A DNA stretch of 35,936 nucleotides from Campylobacterota bacterium (GTDB lineage: Bacteria; Campylobacterota; Campylobacteria; Campylobacterales; Arcobacteraceae): contig QMKX01000015.1 of the NCBI GenBank assembly GCA_003643835.1, positions 1 through 35,936 on the forward strand, written 5' to 3'. Positions 16,455 to 26,093 of this stretch are shown here, piece by piece. A program made the translations under genes and the position numbers. A model generated the notes under the pieces. The model was not told the origin of the DNA, did not search any database, and saw only the letters and a list, made by a program, of their open reading frames with translations. Within the stretch, counting starts at the first letter, position 1. Each line of letters starts with the position of its first letter.

Positions 16455-17350
16455 TCAAAGTTTCAACTCCAATCCTGACTGGCTTATATATTTGTCTATC
16501 TGTATGTTTAGCTCCTGCTGGAGTGCGACTGGCGATAGTATCTCGATATGCGGTATCCAATACCGCACAAACTTTATCGCCTCTGCTTTATATGAAAACA
16601 CAGCAGATATCTCGTAGTGGTCTGTGTGTTTGGCGACTATGCTTTGGTGAGGTAGTAGCTGGTGTCTATCAAAATACTCTACGACTGATATATTAACCCA
16701 AAGCAACACTTCTATACGGTTTTGAGAGAACCACACTGCTTGGTTTTTCTCTATCAATTTTATAAATTTTTGGTTTGATTTAAATATCTTTTGGGTATTT
16801 ATAAACTTTTTTATCTTTGCAAAACTATATGTTTTGAGCTGTTTATCTTCCTCCGCACTCAAATACCATATACCATAAGTATTGACAAGCTTATATGGAT
16901 GGACGGTTCGTGATTTATTGTTATATGTGAAGTTTATGGTTTGGTTTTTGACTATGGCTATGTTGATATCTGTAAATAGCTGTGTATTTTCGCTGATATC
17001 TTCGTATTTTGTATTTTTTATCATAAAAGCATGGTTTACTTTGGTGTTTAGCAAATCCACCACAAACTCACGATCAAGCGATGGATACAGCTCGGCTATA
17101 CCACTGATACTTGCGAAGTTGTTTATATCTTTGAAGCTTAGCTTACATAGACAATACGGTGCTATAGTATATCTGTCGTGCTTTTTCTCTATAGGTAAAA
17201 ATATGAGTCGTTCGTTGATCGCACGATATATCGTGCGATATGACACTCCAAATTCTAGGGTAGTTCATCTATGGTAAAACTCTCACCTTCGTTAAATTTG
17301 GTCAGTATCATGGCAAGTCTTTTGCCTATAGTATCGTATGATCTTGTCAT
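16455..17350 (-). pseudogene. WYL-domain transcriptional regulator with a frameshift after the N-terminal helix-turn-helix start
   Basis: ATG at 17350 encodes MTRSYDTIGKRLAMILTKFN up to ...TIDELP, then TAG at 17255-17257. In another frame the protein continues EFGVSYRTIYRAINERLIFL and a further 240 residues. One lost base at about 17255-17260 explains this. Restored, it has an N-terminal helix-turn-helix (DELxxEFGVSYRTIYRAINE), a WYL domain (TVHPYKLVNTYGIWYLSAEE) and a WCX-like C-terminus. Regulators of this design (BrxR/CapW kind) often control neighbouring defence genes, here the type I locus. It starts 13 bp after aspS stops. A 22-bp perfect palindrome lies in the helix-turn-helix coding part. 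Confidence 0.85.
17218..17239. repeat. 22-bp perfect palindrome inside the WYL gene
   Basis: The 22 bases read the same on both strands: half-site ATCGCACGATA followed by its complement. They encode SYRTIYRAI of the helix-turn-helix. A perfect 22-bp palindrome is rare by chance in a window this size. It may arise from the repeated R-x-I-Y-R-x-I codons, or it may be an operator, for example for autoregulation. Confidence 0.6.
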
Positions 17351-17362
17351 ATATTGATAGCT

Positions 17363-19111
17363 TTATACCTTTGGTTTTAGTCTCAAACTCAAATCATCTA
17401 ACAACCCCTTGCCTATAGGGCTAGGAGCAGATGTCAGTAGGCACTGGGCTTTTTGGGTCTTGGGAAATGCTATCACATCTCGTATGCTACTTGAGTTAGT
17501 TAGCAGCATTATCAATCTATCCAACCCAAGAGCAAATCCGCCGTGAGGTGGAGCTCCGTATTCCAAAGCATGGAGCAAAAATCCAAACTTATCGTCCGCC
17601 TCGTCCTTGTCTATATTCATCAGTTCAAACACTTTGTCTTGGATATGCTTTTTGTGTATCCTTATGCTTCCGCCACCTAGCTCTACACCATTTAAAACTA
17701 TATCATAGGCTATCGACTGAATATCTTCTATGTGATCAAAGTTGTCTAAATCTTTTGGCATAGTAAACGGATGATGAAGTGCCTTTGTCTTGCCATCCAC
17801 TGTCTCAAACATAGGAAAATCAACGACCCACAGAAACTTGTAGGCATCGGCAGGTATTATATCCATAAGTTGTGATAGATGAATACGAAGTCGTCCCATA
17901 TAGTCCCACACAAGTTTTTTGTTTCCGGCACCAAAGAATACTATATCGCCTACTTGTAGTCCTGTAATTTTGACTATATTGTCTAATTCTGTTTGCTCAA
18001 AAAATTTAGTCAGTGGTCCTTTCAAGCCATCCTCTTTTAACTGAAAATATCCCAGCCCACTAGCTCCAAACTTTCTGACATACTGCTCGAACCCTTTCAT
18101 CTGTCGTTTGGAAAATATGTTATCTCCTCCGGGGCATCGTAGGGCTTTGATACGATTTGTTTTAGTATCTTTAGCGATAGAACTAAATATCTCATTGGAG
18201 CTATTTGCAAATATATCTGCCACATCTACCATAGTCATATCAAACCGCATATCTGGCTTGTCGCTTCCGTATTTTTCCATAGCTTCTTTATATGTAATTT
18301 GTGGAAAATTTTTGTCTATATCTATATTTACAGCATCAAATATATCTATTATAAGCTTTTGGGCTACAGCTAAAACATCCTCTTGAGTGCAAAAGCTCAT
18401 CTCTACATCTATCTGTGTAAATTCTGGCTGTCTATCGGCTCTTAAGTCCTCGTCACGAAAGCACTTGGCTATCTGATAATACCTATCAAATCCACTCACC
18501 ATAAGCAGCTGTTTAAAAAGCTGTGGCGATTGTGGCAAGGCATAAAACTCACCACCATGCACACGACTTGGCACCAGATAATCTCTCGCACCTTCTGGGG
18601 TCGATTTTGTTAGTATTGGTGTATCTATATCTAAAAAGCCTAATTTATCAAGTGTATTTCTCGCTGTTAAAGTTACTTTGTGGCGAAGTTTAAATATATT
18701 TGCCATCTTGGTCGAGCGAAGTTCCAAAAAGCGGTTTTTTAGTTTTATCTCGTCATTTACTTTGGGGTCATCTATATCAAATGGCATAGGCTTTGACCTA
18801 TTTTCTATAACTAAACTATCTACTACTATCTCTATCTTGCCTGTCTTTAGCTTGGGATTTTCTAGACCCTCGCCTCTGTGTCGCACTACACCAGTAGCTA
18901 CAAGCACAAACTCATCTCTCACGGTGTCGGCTGTCTTCCACGATGCTTCATCGTCTGTTGGGTCACAAACTAGCTGAACCACTTCACCTTTGTCTCGCAA
19001 ATCTATAAATATAAGTCCTCCGTGGTCTCGTCTGTTATTTACCCAGCCAGCTACTTGGACTCTTTTGCCTATGTGACTACTTTTAATATCTTCACAATAT
19101 TCTCTGCTCAT
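17363..19111 (-). CDS. aspS: Aspartyl-tRNA synthetase
   Basis: Class II synthetase charging tRNA-Asp with aspartate. The 582-residue protein has the N-terminal OB-fold anticodon domain ([20 protein letters not shown]), the catalytic core with [12 protein letters not shown], motif 2 [18 protein letters not shown], the bacterial insertion (GAD) domain, and motif 3 [14 protein letters not shown]. Length is normal. ATG at 19111 has AAAAAGG upstream. In Helicobacter the orthologue is non-discriminating and also charges tRNA-Asn for later amidation; this cannot be decided here. Last intact gene of a long minus-strand run from gspG. Confidence 0.97.
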   Translation of the reverse strand: MSREYCEDIKSSHIGKRVQVAGWVNNRRDHGGLIFIDLRDKGEVVQLVCDPTDDEASWKTADTVRDEFVLVATGVVRHRGEGLENPKLKTGKIEIVVDSLVIENRSKPMPFDIDDPKVNDEIKLKNRFLELRSTKMANIFKLRHKVTLTARNTLDKLGFLDIDTPILTKSTPEGARDYLVPSRVHGGEFYALPQSPQLFKQLLMVSGFDRYYQIAKCFRDEDLRADRQPEFTQIDVEMSFCTQEDVLAVAQKLIIDIFDAVNIDIDKNFPQITYKEAMEKYGSDKPDMRFDMTMVDVADIFANSSNEIFSSIAKDTKTNRIKALRCPGGDNIFSKRQMKGFEQYVRKFGASGLGYFQLKEDGLKGPLTKFFEQTELDNIVKITGLQVGDIVFFGAGNKKLVWDYMGRLRIHLSQLMDIIPADAYKFLWVVDFPMFETVDGKTKALHHPFTMPKDLDNFDHIEDIQSIAYDIVLNGVELGGGSIRIHKKHIQDKVFELMNIDKDEADDKFGFLLHALEYGAPPHGGFALGLDRLIMLLTNSSSIRDVIAFPKTQKAQCLLTSAPSPIGKGLLDDLSLRLKPKV

Positions 19112-19143
19112 CTATAACCTTTTTGCCATTTTATCTAAACTAT

Positions 19144-20130
19144 TTAAAATAAGCTACTTTTTTGACATAGCTGTTTTCTTTGGTTTAAAATATTTTTTAG
19201 TTCCTCATTTGACAATCCTATGATATAATTTATATTTTTATCTATATCTATGTTGTCAATCACCTCATCGAAGCTATCAAATCCATCTATGATATTAAGC
19301 TTCAAATACTTAAAATCCTTTTTTATATACTCCAATTGACTTGAATATATTTTCATATCTTTATTTGCGAGCAAAAAGTTGTTTGTCTTGCCAAACTCAG
19401 CTATATGAAGTCTCGTATCTATAAATATAGGCCAAAATATATTTAGATGTTTTAACATACTTATATCAACTTTTATGTCATTTAGATGTTGGGTTTTGAT
19501 AAATTCAAATATATTCAAAAATTGTTTTAGATATATATATGGCAATCTAATTTTATCAAAGTTATAGCTATTGTATATGAAGCTTGTCTCAAACAACGAA
19601 TGACATATCAAGTCGGTGGTGTCATTGATGTCTCCTTGATTTATGGCCTTATGTTGTGACATAAGTTTATTGATATATGATTCTTCACTTGCGATATAGA
19701 TAGTGATAGATGATTTGATATCTATATGGTCAAAATCATCTATTATGTTGCCAGATAAAAATTTAATTTTATTGTTTTTTTTGATCATTGTTGAAAATAT
19801 ATTCAAAGTAATATCATCACAATAAAACCCAGCTATATTTTTGCTGTTTAGTTGAAATCTTTTTAATTTTATGCATACATCTTTTAAGTTGTGTGCTTTT
19901 ATCCAAGCTATATCTTCATCTTGCTTGCTATCTTCTATCTCTATGGTTTGGCATACTATAGCATATGCTCCATTTGCAACAGCTTGTGTTATATCACTTT
20001 TTTGCACCGCTACAAAGAGACTGCCCTCTCCAACTTTATTTATATTTGTAGTGAAATTTGTGACAAATTTGATAGATGGTTTATTGAGAAGTTTTGTTTG
20101 TGTTATATTACAAAATGTTTCTACTTGCAC
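19144..20130 (-). CDS. Degenerate MurF-like protein (Mur ligase N-terminal domain, no P-loop)
   Basis: The 328-residue protein begins with a Mur ligase N-terminal pattern: T-N-x-x-K-VGEGSLFVAVQ, then ANGAYAIVCQT, as in MurE/MurF substrate-binding domains. Where Mur ligases have GTNGKTT, this protein reads AGFYCDDITLNIFSTMI, so the ATP-binding loop is gone and ligase activity is unlikely. The rest is divergent and shorter than MurF (about 450). GTG at 20130 is the start: GGAGGG lies 7 bp upstream, overlapping the mdh stop, while the nearby ATG at 20135 opens only a 4-codon frame. It sits between mdh and aspS. Role unknown. Confidence 0.6.
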   Translation of the reverse strand: MQVETFCNITQTKLLNKPSIKFVTNFTTNINKVGEGSLFVAVQKSDITQAVANGAYAIVCQTIEIEDSKQDEDIAWIKAHNLKDVCIKLKRFQLNSKNIAGFYCDDITLNIFSTMIKKNNKIKFLSGNIIDDFDHIDIKSSITIYIASEESYINKLMSQHKAINQGDINDTTDLICHSLFETSFIYNSYNFDKIRLPYIYLKQFLNIFEFIKTQHLNDIKVDISMLKHLNIFWPIFIDTRLHIAEFGKTNNFLLANKDMKIYSSQLEYIKKDFKYLKLNIIDGFDSFDEVIDNIDIDKNINYIIGLSNEELKNILNQRKQLCQKSSLF

Positions 20131-20142
20131 TTCATATCCCTC

Positions 20143-21084
20143 CTAATCAAAAAAATTGTGTTTGTTTAGTGTGTCTATACTTTCTTTTATAGACAAAACT
20201 GCTTTTTCAAACATTATTTTTGTGTTTGTGTCTAATTTAAGTTTCACTATTTTATTTGCTTTGTTGTCGCCAAATTTTACCGGCACACCAATTGCTACAT
20301 CTTTTGTGTCATATTCACCATCCAACACCATACTACAAGGCAAAACTATATTTTTATTTGTCAAAATTGCTTGTGCTGTTTTAGCTGTAGCACACCCGGG
20401 TGCAAAATAAGCACTTGTTTTTAGATATTTTACTATATTTGCTCCGCCGTTTTTTGTGTTGTTTATAATTTGGTTTTGTTGTTTTTCATTTAAGCTTGAA
20501 AATAAATTTTTTTGGTTCATAAGACTATTTTCAAATATCGATATCATATTTTTGCCATGCTCACCTATGATCATAGTTTTGATTTGATTTATGTTTGTTT
20601 TTGTGTGCTTTGCTATCTCATAAGACATGCGAGCACTATCCAATGCTCCTGCCATACCTATGACCCTACTTCTGTGCCAACCGCTTAATCTATACACAAC
20701 ATATGTCATAACATCAAGCGGATTTGACACACAAAGCAACAGCGCTTTAGGCGAACTTATTGTTATGTTTTTAACTATATCTTTCATGATATTTGCGTTT
20801 ACCAAAAGCAGATCATCTCTACTCATTTCACCTTTTCTTGGAACTCCTGCTGTGATTATAACTATATCACAATTTGTAAGTTCATTTATATTTTTAGCAT
20901 ACGATACTGATGTTGGTTTATCAAAAAACGCAGTGCTTTGTTGTATATCTATAGCTTTTCCTTTTGCTATATCACTATCTATATCATATAGCACAATTTC
21001 ATCACAAAACCCCATGGCACATATAGTATAACATGCCACAGCTCCAACTTGCCCTGCTCCGACTATTGCTATTTTTTTATTCAT
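20143..21084 (-). CDS. mdh: Malate dehydrogenase (LDH-like type)
   Basis: NAD-dependent oxidation of malate to oxaloacetate, reversible, in the TCA or reductive TCA cycle. Landmarks: GAGQVGA nucleotide loop, ITAGVPRKGEMSRDD (the Arg after Pro favours malate over lactate), CVSNPLDVMTYV, GMAGALDSAR, and the catalytic His in GEHGKNM. The mobile loop is GVPRKGEMSRDD rather than the common RKPGMSRDD. I chose ATG 21084 (MNKKIAIVGAG, 313 residues) because it forms an ATGA overlap with the polA stop and GGAG lies just upstream; the frame extends a few codons further to a TTG. Confidence 0.93.
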   Translation of the reverse strand: MNKKIAIVGAGQVGAVACYTICAMGFCDEIVLYDIDSDIAKGKAIDIQQSTAFFDKPTSVSYAKNINELTNCDIVIITAGVPRKGEMSRDDLLLVNANIMKDIVKNITISSPKALLLCVSNPLDVMTYVVYRLSGWHRSRVIGMAGALDSARMSYEIAKHTKTNINQIKTMIIGEHGKNMISIFENSLMNQKNLFSSLNEKQQNQIINNTKNGGANIVKYLKTSAYFAPGCATAKTAQAILTNKNIVLPCSMVLDGEYDTKDVAIGVPVKFGDNKANKIVKLKLDTNTKIMFEKAVLSIKESIDTLNKHNFFD

Positions 21085-23762
21085 TTTAATTCGCTCCAAT
21101 TTTTTCCTATACTTATATTACAAACCAAAGGCACCTCAAGTATAAATATATTTTCCATTATATCTTTTATCTGTTTTGCTTTTTCGTTTATACTTTTTTC
21201 ATCTACTTCAAATATAAGCTCATCGTGTATCTGCAACAACATTTTGATATCATTGGTATTTTTAAACTTTTCATATATTTTTATCATGGCCAGCTTTATG
21301 ATATCAGACGCAGTGCCTTGAAACACAGTATTAACAGCTTCTCTTAAGTTTGATGCTTCTTCATATGGTTTGATATTTTTAAAATCAAAATACCTTCGCC
21401 TACCAATTATAGTTTCTACATAACCATTTGACAAAGCGAACTCTTTTATGCTATTGAGATAATCCTTGACAGTGCCAAAAGAGTCAAAATACTTCTGTAT
21501 ATACTCTTTCGCTTCTTTTGTAGTTATACTCAAAGTTTGAGCTAATTTACTTGAACCCATACCATATATCAAACCAAAATTTATAGTTTTTGCTACCGAT
21601 CTTTTTTCTGCTGCGTTTTTTTCACCAAATATCTTGATAGCAGTTTGCAAATGTATATCTTCACCTGTTCTAAATGCCAACAAAAGTGCTGGGTCTTTGC
21701 TAAAGTGCGCCAACAAACGAAGTTCTATTTGTGAATAATCAAGTCCTAACAACATCTTGCCACTATTTGCTACAAAAGCTTTTTTGATATTTTGACCCTC
21801 TTTGGTTCTTGTGGGTATATTTTGTAAGTTTGGGTTTTTGCTACTTAATCGTCCTGTAGCGGTTCCTGTATGTATAAAAGAGGTGAATACTTTTTGCTCA
21901 AAGTCCTTCAAGCTCAACTCAATAAATGGCTCTACATAAGTGGAGTTTAGTTTTTGTATTTGCCTATACCTTAATAATTTTGGCACTATTGTATGTTCGT
22001 TTTGTAAGCCCACGAGCACTGATTCATCGGTGCTGTAGCCAGATTTTGTTTTTTTTGTCGGTTTTAGTTTTAGTTTATCAAACAATATATTTGATAGTTG
22101 TTGGGGTGATTTTATATTAAATGGTTCGCCAGCAATATCGTGAATATCTGCCTCAAGGTCTCTTAATGTAGTTTTGAACTCTTTATTTAAGTTTAGTAGT
22201 ATAGTTTTGTCTATTTTTATGCCATTTTTTTCCATATCTATCAATACTTTTATAAACTTAAACTCAATATCATGAGCAATACTAAAAAACTTTTCATATT
22301 GTTTTTCATCAAATTTAGTCGCAAATATATTATATAATTTATAAGTAATCAAAGCATCTTCACTCGCATACTCGCAAGCCTTTTCAACCTCTATAGATGA
22401 AAAATCACTTCCTTTTTTGACTATGTCTTTGTATGCTATCATCTCGTGAGACAAATATCGTTTAGATAGTTTATCAAGTCCTACAGCGCTACTGCTATCA
22501 AACAACCATGCCATTATCATAGTGTCAGCAAACAAGTTTAAAGCTATATCAAAGTTATTTTTGATTATCACAAAATCATATTTGAAGTTTTGGGTTATTA
22601 ACTTATGTTTGTTTAATTTTATCACAGCTTTATAGGCTGTGAACATATCTATTTGCTCTGGAACTCCTAAGTAGCTGTGTGTCATAGGACAATAATAAGC
22701 CCTGTCTTTTTCAAAACAAAATGAAAATCCTACAATTTTAGCTTTTTTTGCGTCTATATCGGTAGTCTCAGTATCAAATGCCACAAGAGAATTTTCGGCA
22801 ATACTATCAATAACCTCAAAAAGTTTTTGCTCATCGTTCAACAAAACATAATTAAAATTTGCTTTTGGTTTTGGTTTTGGCTCAATTGTTTTATATGTCA
22901 ATCCGGTATTTTGCAGTTTTTTCAAAATACCATACATATCAAACTCTTGTAATATATCTTGAATTTTAAGCACTGGGTTAATAGCCGGCAATTTCATACT
23001 ATCATTCAAATCAAACTCAAAACAATTTTTATGAAGCGATACTAATTTTTTGCTCATAAAAGCTTCTGTTTTACTTGTTTGCAATAATGTTTTGTGTCTT
23101 GGCTTTATGATATTGTTTATGTTTTCATATATGTTTTCAATTGAATTAAACTTTTTTATAAGATCAACCGCTGTTACTTTTCCAACACCAGCGACACCGG
23201 GTATATTATCAATACTGTCTCCTACAAGTGCTTGATAATCAACAAACTGTTTTGGATTTATTTCATATTTATTTAAACAATACATCTCGTCTATTGTTGT
23301 TTTGTTGATATGGTCGAAAAGATATATCTTATTTTTGTCATCAATTAGTTGATACAAATCTTTATCGTGGCTTACTATTATGGTTTGTATATCTTGGTTT
23401 TTTGTTATATTTGCTATAGTAGCTATGACATCATCTGCTTCAAAACCATCTACTTTGATAGTAGCAAATCCCATAGCTTCTATCCAAGATATAGCTACTG
23501 GAAGTTGTTTTGTCAAATCCCCTGGGGGTGGTTTTCGGTTTGCTTTGTATTGCGAGTATATGTCGTGGCGAAAATTTTTTCCTTTGCTATCAAGGGCAAA
23601 TACTATATAATCAGTTTGAAAATCTTTGCCTATATTAAATACAAAATTCATAAACCCGGTTAGCATACCAGTAGGAAAACTATTTTTAGCTCGTAGTGGC
23701 GGCAAAGCATAAAAACTACGAAACAAAAAACCAAATGTATCTATCAAGGCTATGGTTTTCAA
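21081..23762 (-). CDS. polA: DNA polymerase I
   Basis: The 893-residue enzyme fills gaps and removes RNA primers. It has the 5'-3' exonuclease (1-290, GFEADDVIATIA, DSIDNIPGVAGVGK), a 3'-5' proofreading domain whose first acidic motif is intact (FDTETTD, from residue 329), and the polymerase domain with motif A LGLDYSQIELRLLAHFS, the O-helix segment RSVAKTINFGLIYGMG and motif C QIHDELIFEV. All catalytic acidic residues I can check are present. It begins with a 4-bp overlap with the upstream pseudopilin gene and ends with a 4-bp overlap with mdh, an unusual mix of secretion and replication genes. Confidence 0.97.
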   Translation of the reverse strand: MKTIALIDTFGFLFRSFYALPPLRAKNSFPTGMLTGFMNFVFNIGKDFQTDYIVFALDSKGKNFRHDIYSQYKANRKPPPGDLTKQLPVAISWIEAMGFATIKVDGFEADDVIATIANITKNQDIQTIIVSHDKDLYQLIDDKNKIYLFDHINKTTIDEMYCLNKYEINPKQFVDYQALVGDSIDNIPGVAGVGKVTAVDLIKKFNSIENIYENINNIIKPRHKTLLQTSKTEAFMSKKLVSLHKNCFEFDLNDSMKLPAINPVLKIQDILQEFDMYGILKKLQNTGLTYKTIEPKPKPKANFNYVLLNDEQKLFEVIDSIAENSLVAFDTETTDIDAKKAKIVGFSFCFEKDRAYYCPMTHSYLGVPEQIDMFTAYKAVIKLNKHKLITQNFKYDFVIIKNNFDIALNLFADTMIMAWLFDSSSAVGLDKLSKRYLSHEMIAYKDIVKKGSDFSSIEVEKACEYASEDALITYKLYNIFATKFDEKQYEKFFSIAHDIEFKFIKVLIDMEKNGIKIDKTILLNLNKEFKTTLRDLEADIHDIAGEPFNIKSPQQLSNILFDKLKLKPTKKTKSGYSTDESVLVGLQNEHTIVPKLLRYRQIQKLNSTYVEPFIELSLKDFEQKVFTSFIHTGTATGRLSSKNPNLQNIPTRTKEGQNIKKAFVANSGKMLLGLDYSQIELRLLAHFSKDPALLLAFRTGEDIHLQTAIKIFGEKNAAEKRSVAKTINFGLIYGMGSSKLAQTLSITTKEAKEYIQKYFDSFGTVKDYLNSIKEFALSNGYVETIIGRRRYFDFKNIKPYEEASNLREAVNTVFQGTASDIIKLAMIKIYEKFKNTNDIKMLLQIHDELIFEVDEKSINEKAKQIKDIMENIFILEVPLVCNISIGKNWSELK

Positions 23763-24271
23763 AATGATATCTCCTTTTTTATGGCATCGTTATCAAAAGG
23801 CAACGAACTGTTTTCAAATGGATATTGTATAAAATACTTATCTTTTATCATATACGCATATTTAGTGCAGTACCCACCATTAAACGCCTCAAAACGATAC
23901 AACACTTTATAACTTTTGCTACCTATTATTATATCTTTGAAATTTTTTTCTATCAAATCACTATTTGCATCAAAGGTGAATATATTTTCATAGTTTATTT
24001 TAAATTTTAGTTTTGCTTTTGATTCTAATCCATTTTGTAAAAACTGCGAAACTATTTCGCCAGATTCGCCTTCGTATATGATTAAACTTATTAAATCATT
24101 TGGGTTGTCTATGATTTTTCTAAACTCATAACAGATATTATCATTTGTTACGAGTTTATCTTTTGGATTATAATTTATATTTATATTAGCAAATGAAACA
24201 TACAATAAAGATATCAAAAATACTACTAACAATACCTCAACAATAGTAAATGCTCTTATTTTTTGCCACAT
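23759..24271 (-). CDS. Minor pseudopilin (GspH/I-like) of the type II secretion system
   Basis: The 170-residue protein has a prepilin signature near its N-terminus: a basic leader MWQKIRA followed by FTIVEVLLVVFLISLLYV, with Glu at +5. Prepilin peptidase would cut after Ala7 rather than the usual Gly. The globular part has two Cys (CYEFRK and GGYCTKY) that may form a disulfide. It overlaps gspG by 16 bp. Position directly after gspG and small size suggest GspH, I or J; which one is not clear. Confidence 0.75.
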   Translation of the reverse strand: MWQKIRAFTIVEVLLVVFLISLLYVSFANININYNPKDKLVTNDNICYEFRKIIDNPNDLISLIIYEGESGEIVSQFLQNGLESKAKLKFKINYENIFTFDANSDLIEKNFKDIIIGSKSYKVLYRFEAFNGGYCTKYAYMIKDKYFIQYPFENSSLPFDNDAIKKEISF

Positions 24272-24666
24272 AAAGAGAACTTCACATCAGCGCTTTCGCC
24301 CTCACCGCCCTCTTTTTTATCAGCTCCTAAAGATATAAGGTCAAAACTATCACCAGCTTTGACATATATATAATCATTTTCCCAAGGATCCTTTGGTAGT
24401 TTATTGTCACTAAAATAACCAGTTGAACCGTCAGTTGCCATCAAAGCTGTCAATCCACCATCTGGGTATATTCCATTGTCTACTTTATACATCTTGAGAG
24501 TTTGTGATATTGTGTTCATTTGAACGCAAGTTATATCTCGTTTTGCTTTGCCTGCTTTTCCTATGAGATTTGGTAGCACCAAACCAGCCAACAACCCAAG
24601 TATTAATATAACTATGAGTAGCTCCATCAAACTAAATGCCTTTTTTATATTTGTCTTTTTTTTCAT
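24256..24666 (-). CDS. gspG: Major pseudopilin GspG
   Basis: The 136-residue protein forms the shaft of the type II secretion pseudopilus. The leader KKKTNIKKA is followed by FSLMELLIVILILGLLAGLV with Glu at +5. After processing, PNLIGKAGKAKRD and the GspG core DNGIYPDGGLTALM, LPKDPWENDYIY and the C-terminal calcium-loop region DLISLGADKKEGGEG follow. The residue before the cut is Ala instead of Gly, as in the neighbouring pseudopilin. It opens the long minus-strand run toward aspS, divergent from glmM. Confidence 0.93.
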   Translation of the reverse strand: MKKKTNIKKAFSLMELLIVILILGLLAGLVLPNLIGKAGKAKRDITCVQMNTISQTLKMYKVDNGIYPDGGLTALMATDGSTGYFSDNKLPKDPWENDYIYVKAGDSFDLISLGADKKEGGEGESADVKFSLCGKK

Positions 24667-24711
24667 ATTTTTCCTTTATTTTTAGTATTTTATCGTATAT
24701 TTATAAATTTA

Positions 24712-24720
24712 TGCTAAAAT
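24712..24720 (+). promoter_or_regulatory. Putative extended -10 of glmM
   Basis: TGCTAAAAT, a TGn-type extended -10 with box TAAAAT, 24 bp before the glmM ATG at 24744. It lies in the 77-bp divergent gap with gspG. Confidence 0.45.
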
Positions 24721-24743
24721 ACTAAAAACAAGAGAAAAATATC

Positions 24744-26093
24744 ATGAAAAAATTATTTGGAACAGATGGTGTTAGAGGCAAAGCTGGAGAGTTTTTAGAT
24801 GCAGCAACTGCTATGCGATTAGCGCTTAGTATGGGTGTATATTTCAAACAAAGTAGCTCAAAACAAACTGGCAAAATACTATTAGGCAAAGACACAAGAC
24901 GAAGCGGCTATATGATAGAAAATGCCATAGTAGCAGGACTTACAAGTGTAGGTTATGATGTAGTGCAAATAGGCCCTATGCCAACTCCTGCTATAGCATA
25001 TCTCACCCAAAGTATGCGATGTGATGCTGGAATTATGCTTAGTGCTTCTCACAATCCATTTTATGATAATGGTTTGAAATTTTTCAATTGTAACGGCGAT
25101 AAACTAAGCGAACAAGAAGAGAAACAAATAGAAGAGATATATTTCGATGAAAAAAATCATAAAACCTACCATAAAACAGGCAAAGGTATAGGAAAAGCCA
25201 AACGAATTGACGATGTCATAGGACGATATATAGTATCTATCAAGAGCTCCTTTCCAGTAGATAAAACTCTTTATGGTATCAAAGTTGTGCTTGATTGTGC
25301 CAATGGTGCTGGGTATAAAGTAGGACCTACAATTTTATCAGAGTTGGATGCCAATTTGATAGTCATAAATGACAAACCAAATGGTTACAATATAAATGAC
25401 AATTGTGGTGCTTTGTATCCTCAAAATTTGGGCAAAGCTGTTTTAAAGCACAAAGCTGATATAGGTATAGCGCTCGATGGCGATGCCGATAGATTGGTTG
25501 TCGTAGACGAAAAAGGACAAACAATAGATGGCGACAAGCTCATAGCCACTATAGCTACAAGTTTAAAAGCTCAAAACAAACTTCAAAACAACAGATGTGT
25601 CGTGACTGTCATGAGCAATATGGCGACAGAGAACTATCTCCAATCTCAAGATATAGAAGTGTTTAGGACAGATGTTGGCGATAGATTTGTTTTGGCAAAG
25701 ATGAAAGAGATTAAATCAAATTTTGGAGCAGAACAAAGTGGACACATAATACTCAAAGATATATCCAAAACAGGCGATGGTTTAGCATCTGCTTTGTATG
25801 TTTTGTCGATATTGTGTCAAAGCGACGAAAAAGCAAGTAAATTATTTAATCCTTTTGATTTGTCTTCTCAACTATTAGTTAGCTTGATTATCAAAAAAAA
25901 GTTACCGCTGCAAGAGATAGTTGGTTTAGACAATTTAAAACAAAAGCTCAAAGACAAAGGACTAAGAGAACTCATACGATACTCAGGCACAGAAAACAAA
26001 ATACGACTCTTGATAGAGGGTGCTGATGAAGCTATAGTTAAAAAATCTATGAATGAGCTCGAGACTTTTATCAAAAAAACATTATGCGATTAA
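24744..26093 (+). CDS. glmM: Phosphoglucosamine mutase
   Basis: Converts glucosamine-6-phosphate to glucosamine-1-phosphate for peptidoglycan and LPS precursors. The 449-residue protein begins KKLFGTDGVRG, carries the phosphoserine loop MLSASHNPFYDNG (catalytic Ser102), the metal-binding DGDADR, the GEQSGH-type loop as AEQSGH, and the C-terminal phosphate-binding RYSGTENKIRLLIEG. Full length and normal. It overlaps lspA by 10 bp, so cell-wall precursor and lipoprotein processing genes are coupled. Confidence 0.97.
   Translation: MKKLFGTDGVRGKAGEFLDAATAMRLALSMGVYFKQSSSKQTGKILLGKDTRRSGYMIENAIVAGLTSVGYDVVQIGPMPTPAIAYLTQSMRCDAGIMLSASHNPFYDNGLKFFNCNGDKLSEQEEKQIEEIYFDEKNHKTYHKTGKGIGKAKRIDDVIGRYIVSIKSSFPVDKTLYGIKVVLDCANGAGYKVGPTILSELDANLIVINDKPNGYNINDNCGALYPQNLGKAVLKHKADIGIALDGDADRLVVVDEKGQTIDGDKLIATIATSLKAQNKLQNNRCVVTVMSNMATENYLQSQDIEVFRTDVGDRFVLAKMKEIKSNFGAEQSGHIILKDISKTGDGLASALYVLSILCQSDEKASKLFNPFDLSSQLLVSLIIKKKLPLQEIVGLDNLKQKLKDKGLRELIRYSGTENKIRLLIEGADEAIVKKSMNELETFIKKTLCD

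Noticed and set aside
16426-16471. Two copies of AGTTTCAACTCCA 33 bp apart, resembling a minimal CRISPR array
   Set aside because: Only two short copies, they overlap the 3' end of the WYL gene and its trailing sequence, and no cas genes are present. A small tandem duplication is simpler.
24723-24735. AAAACAAGAG before glmM as another copy of the dispersed repeat
   Set aside because: The match is only about ten bases and the rest of the module is absent.
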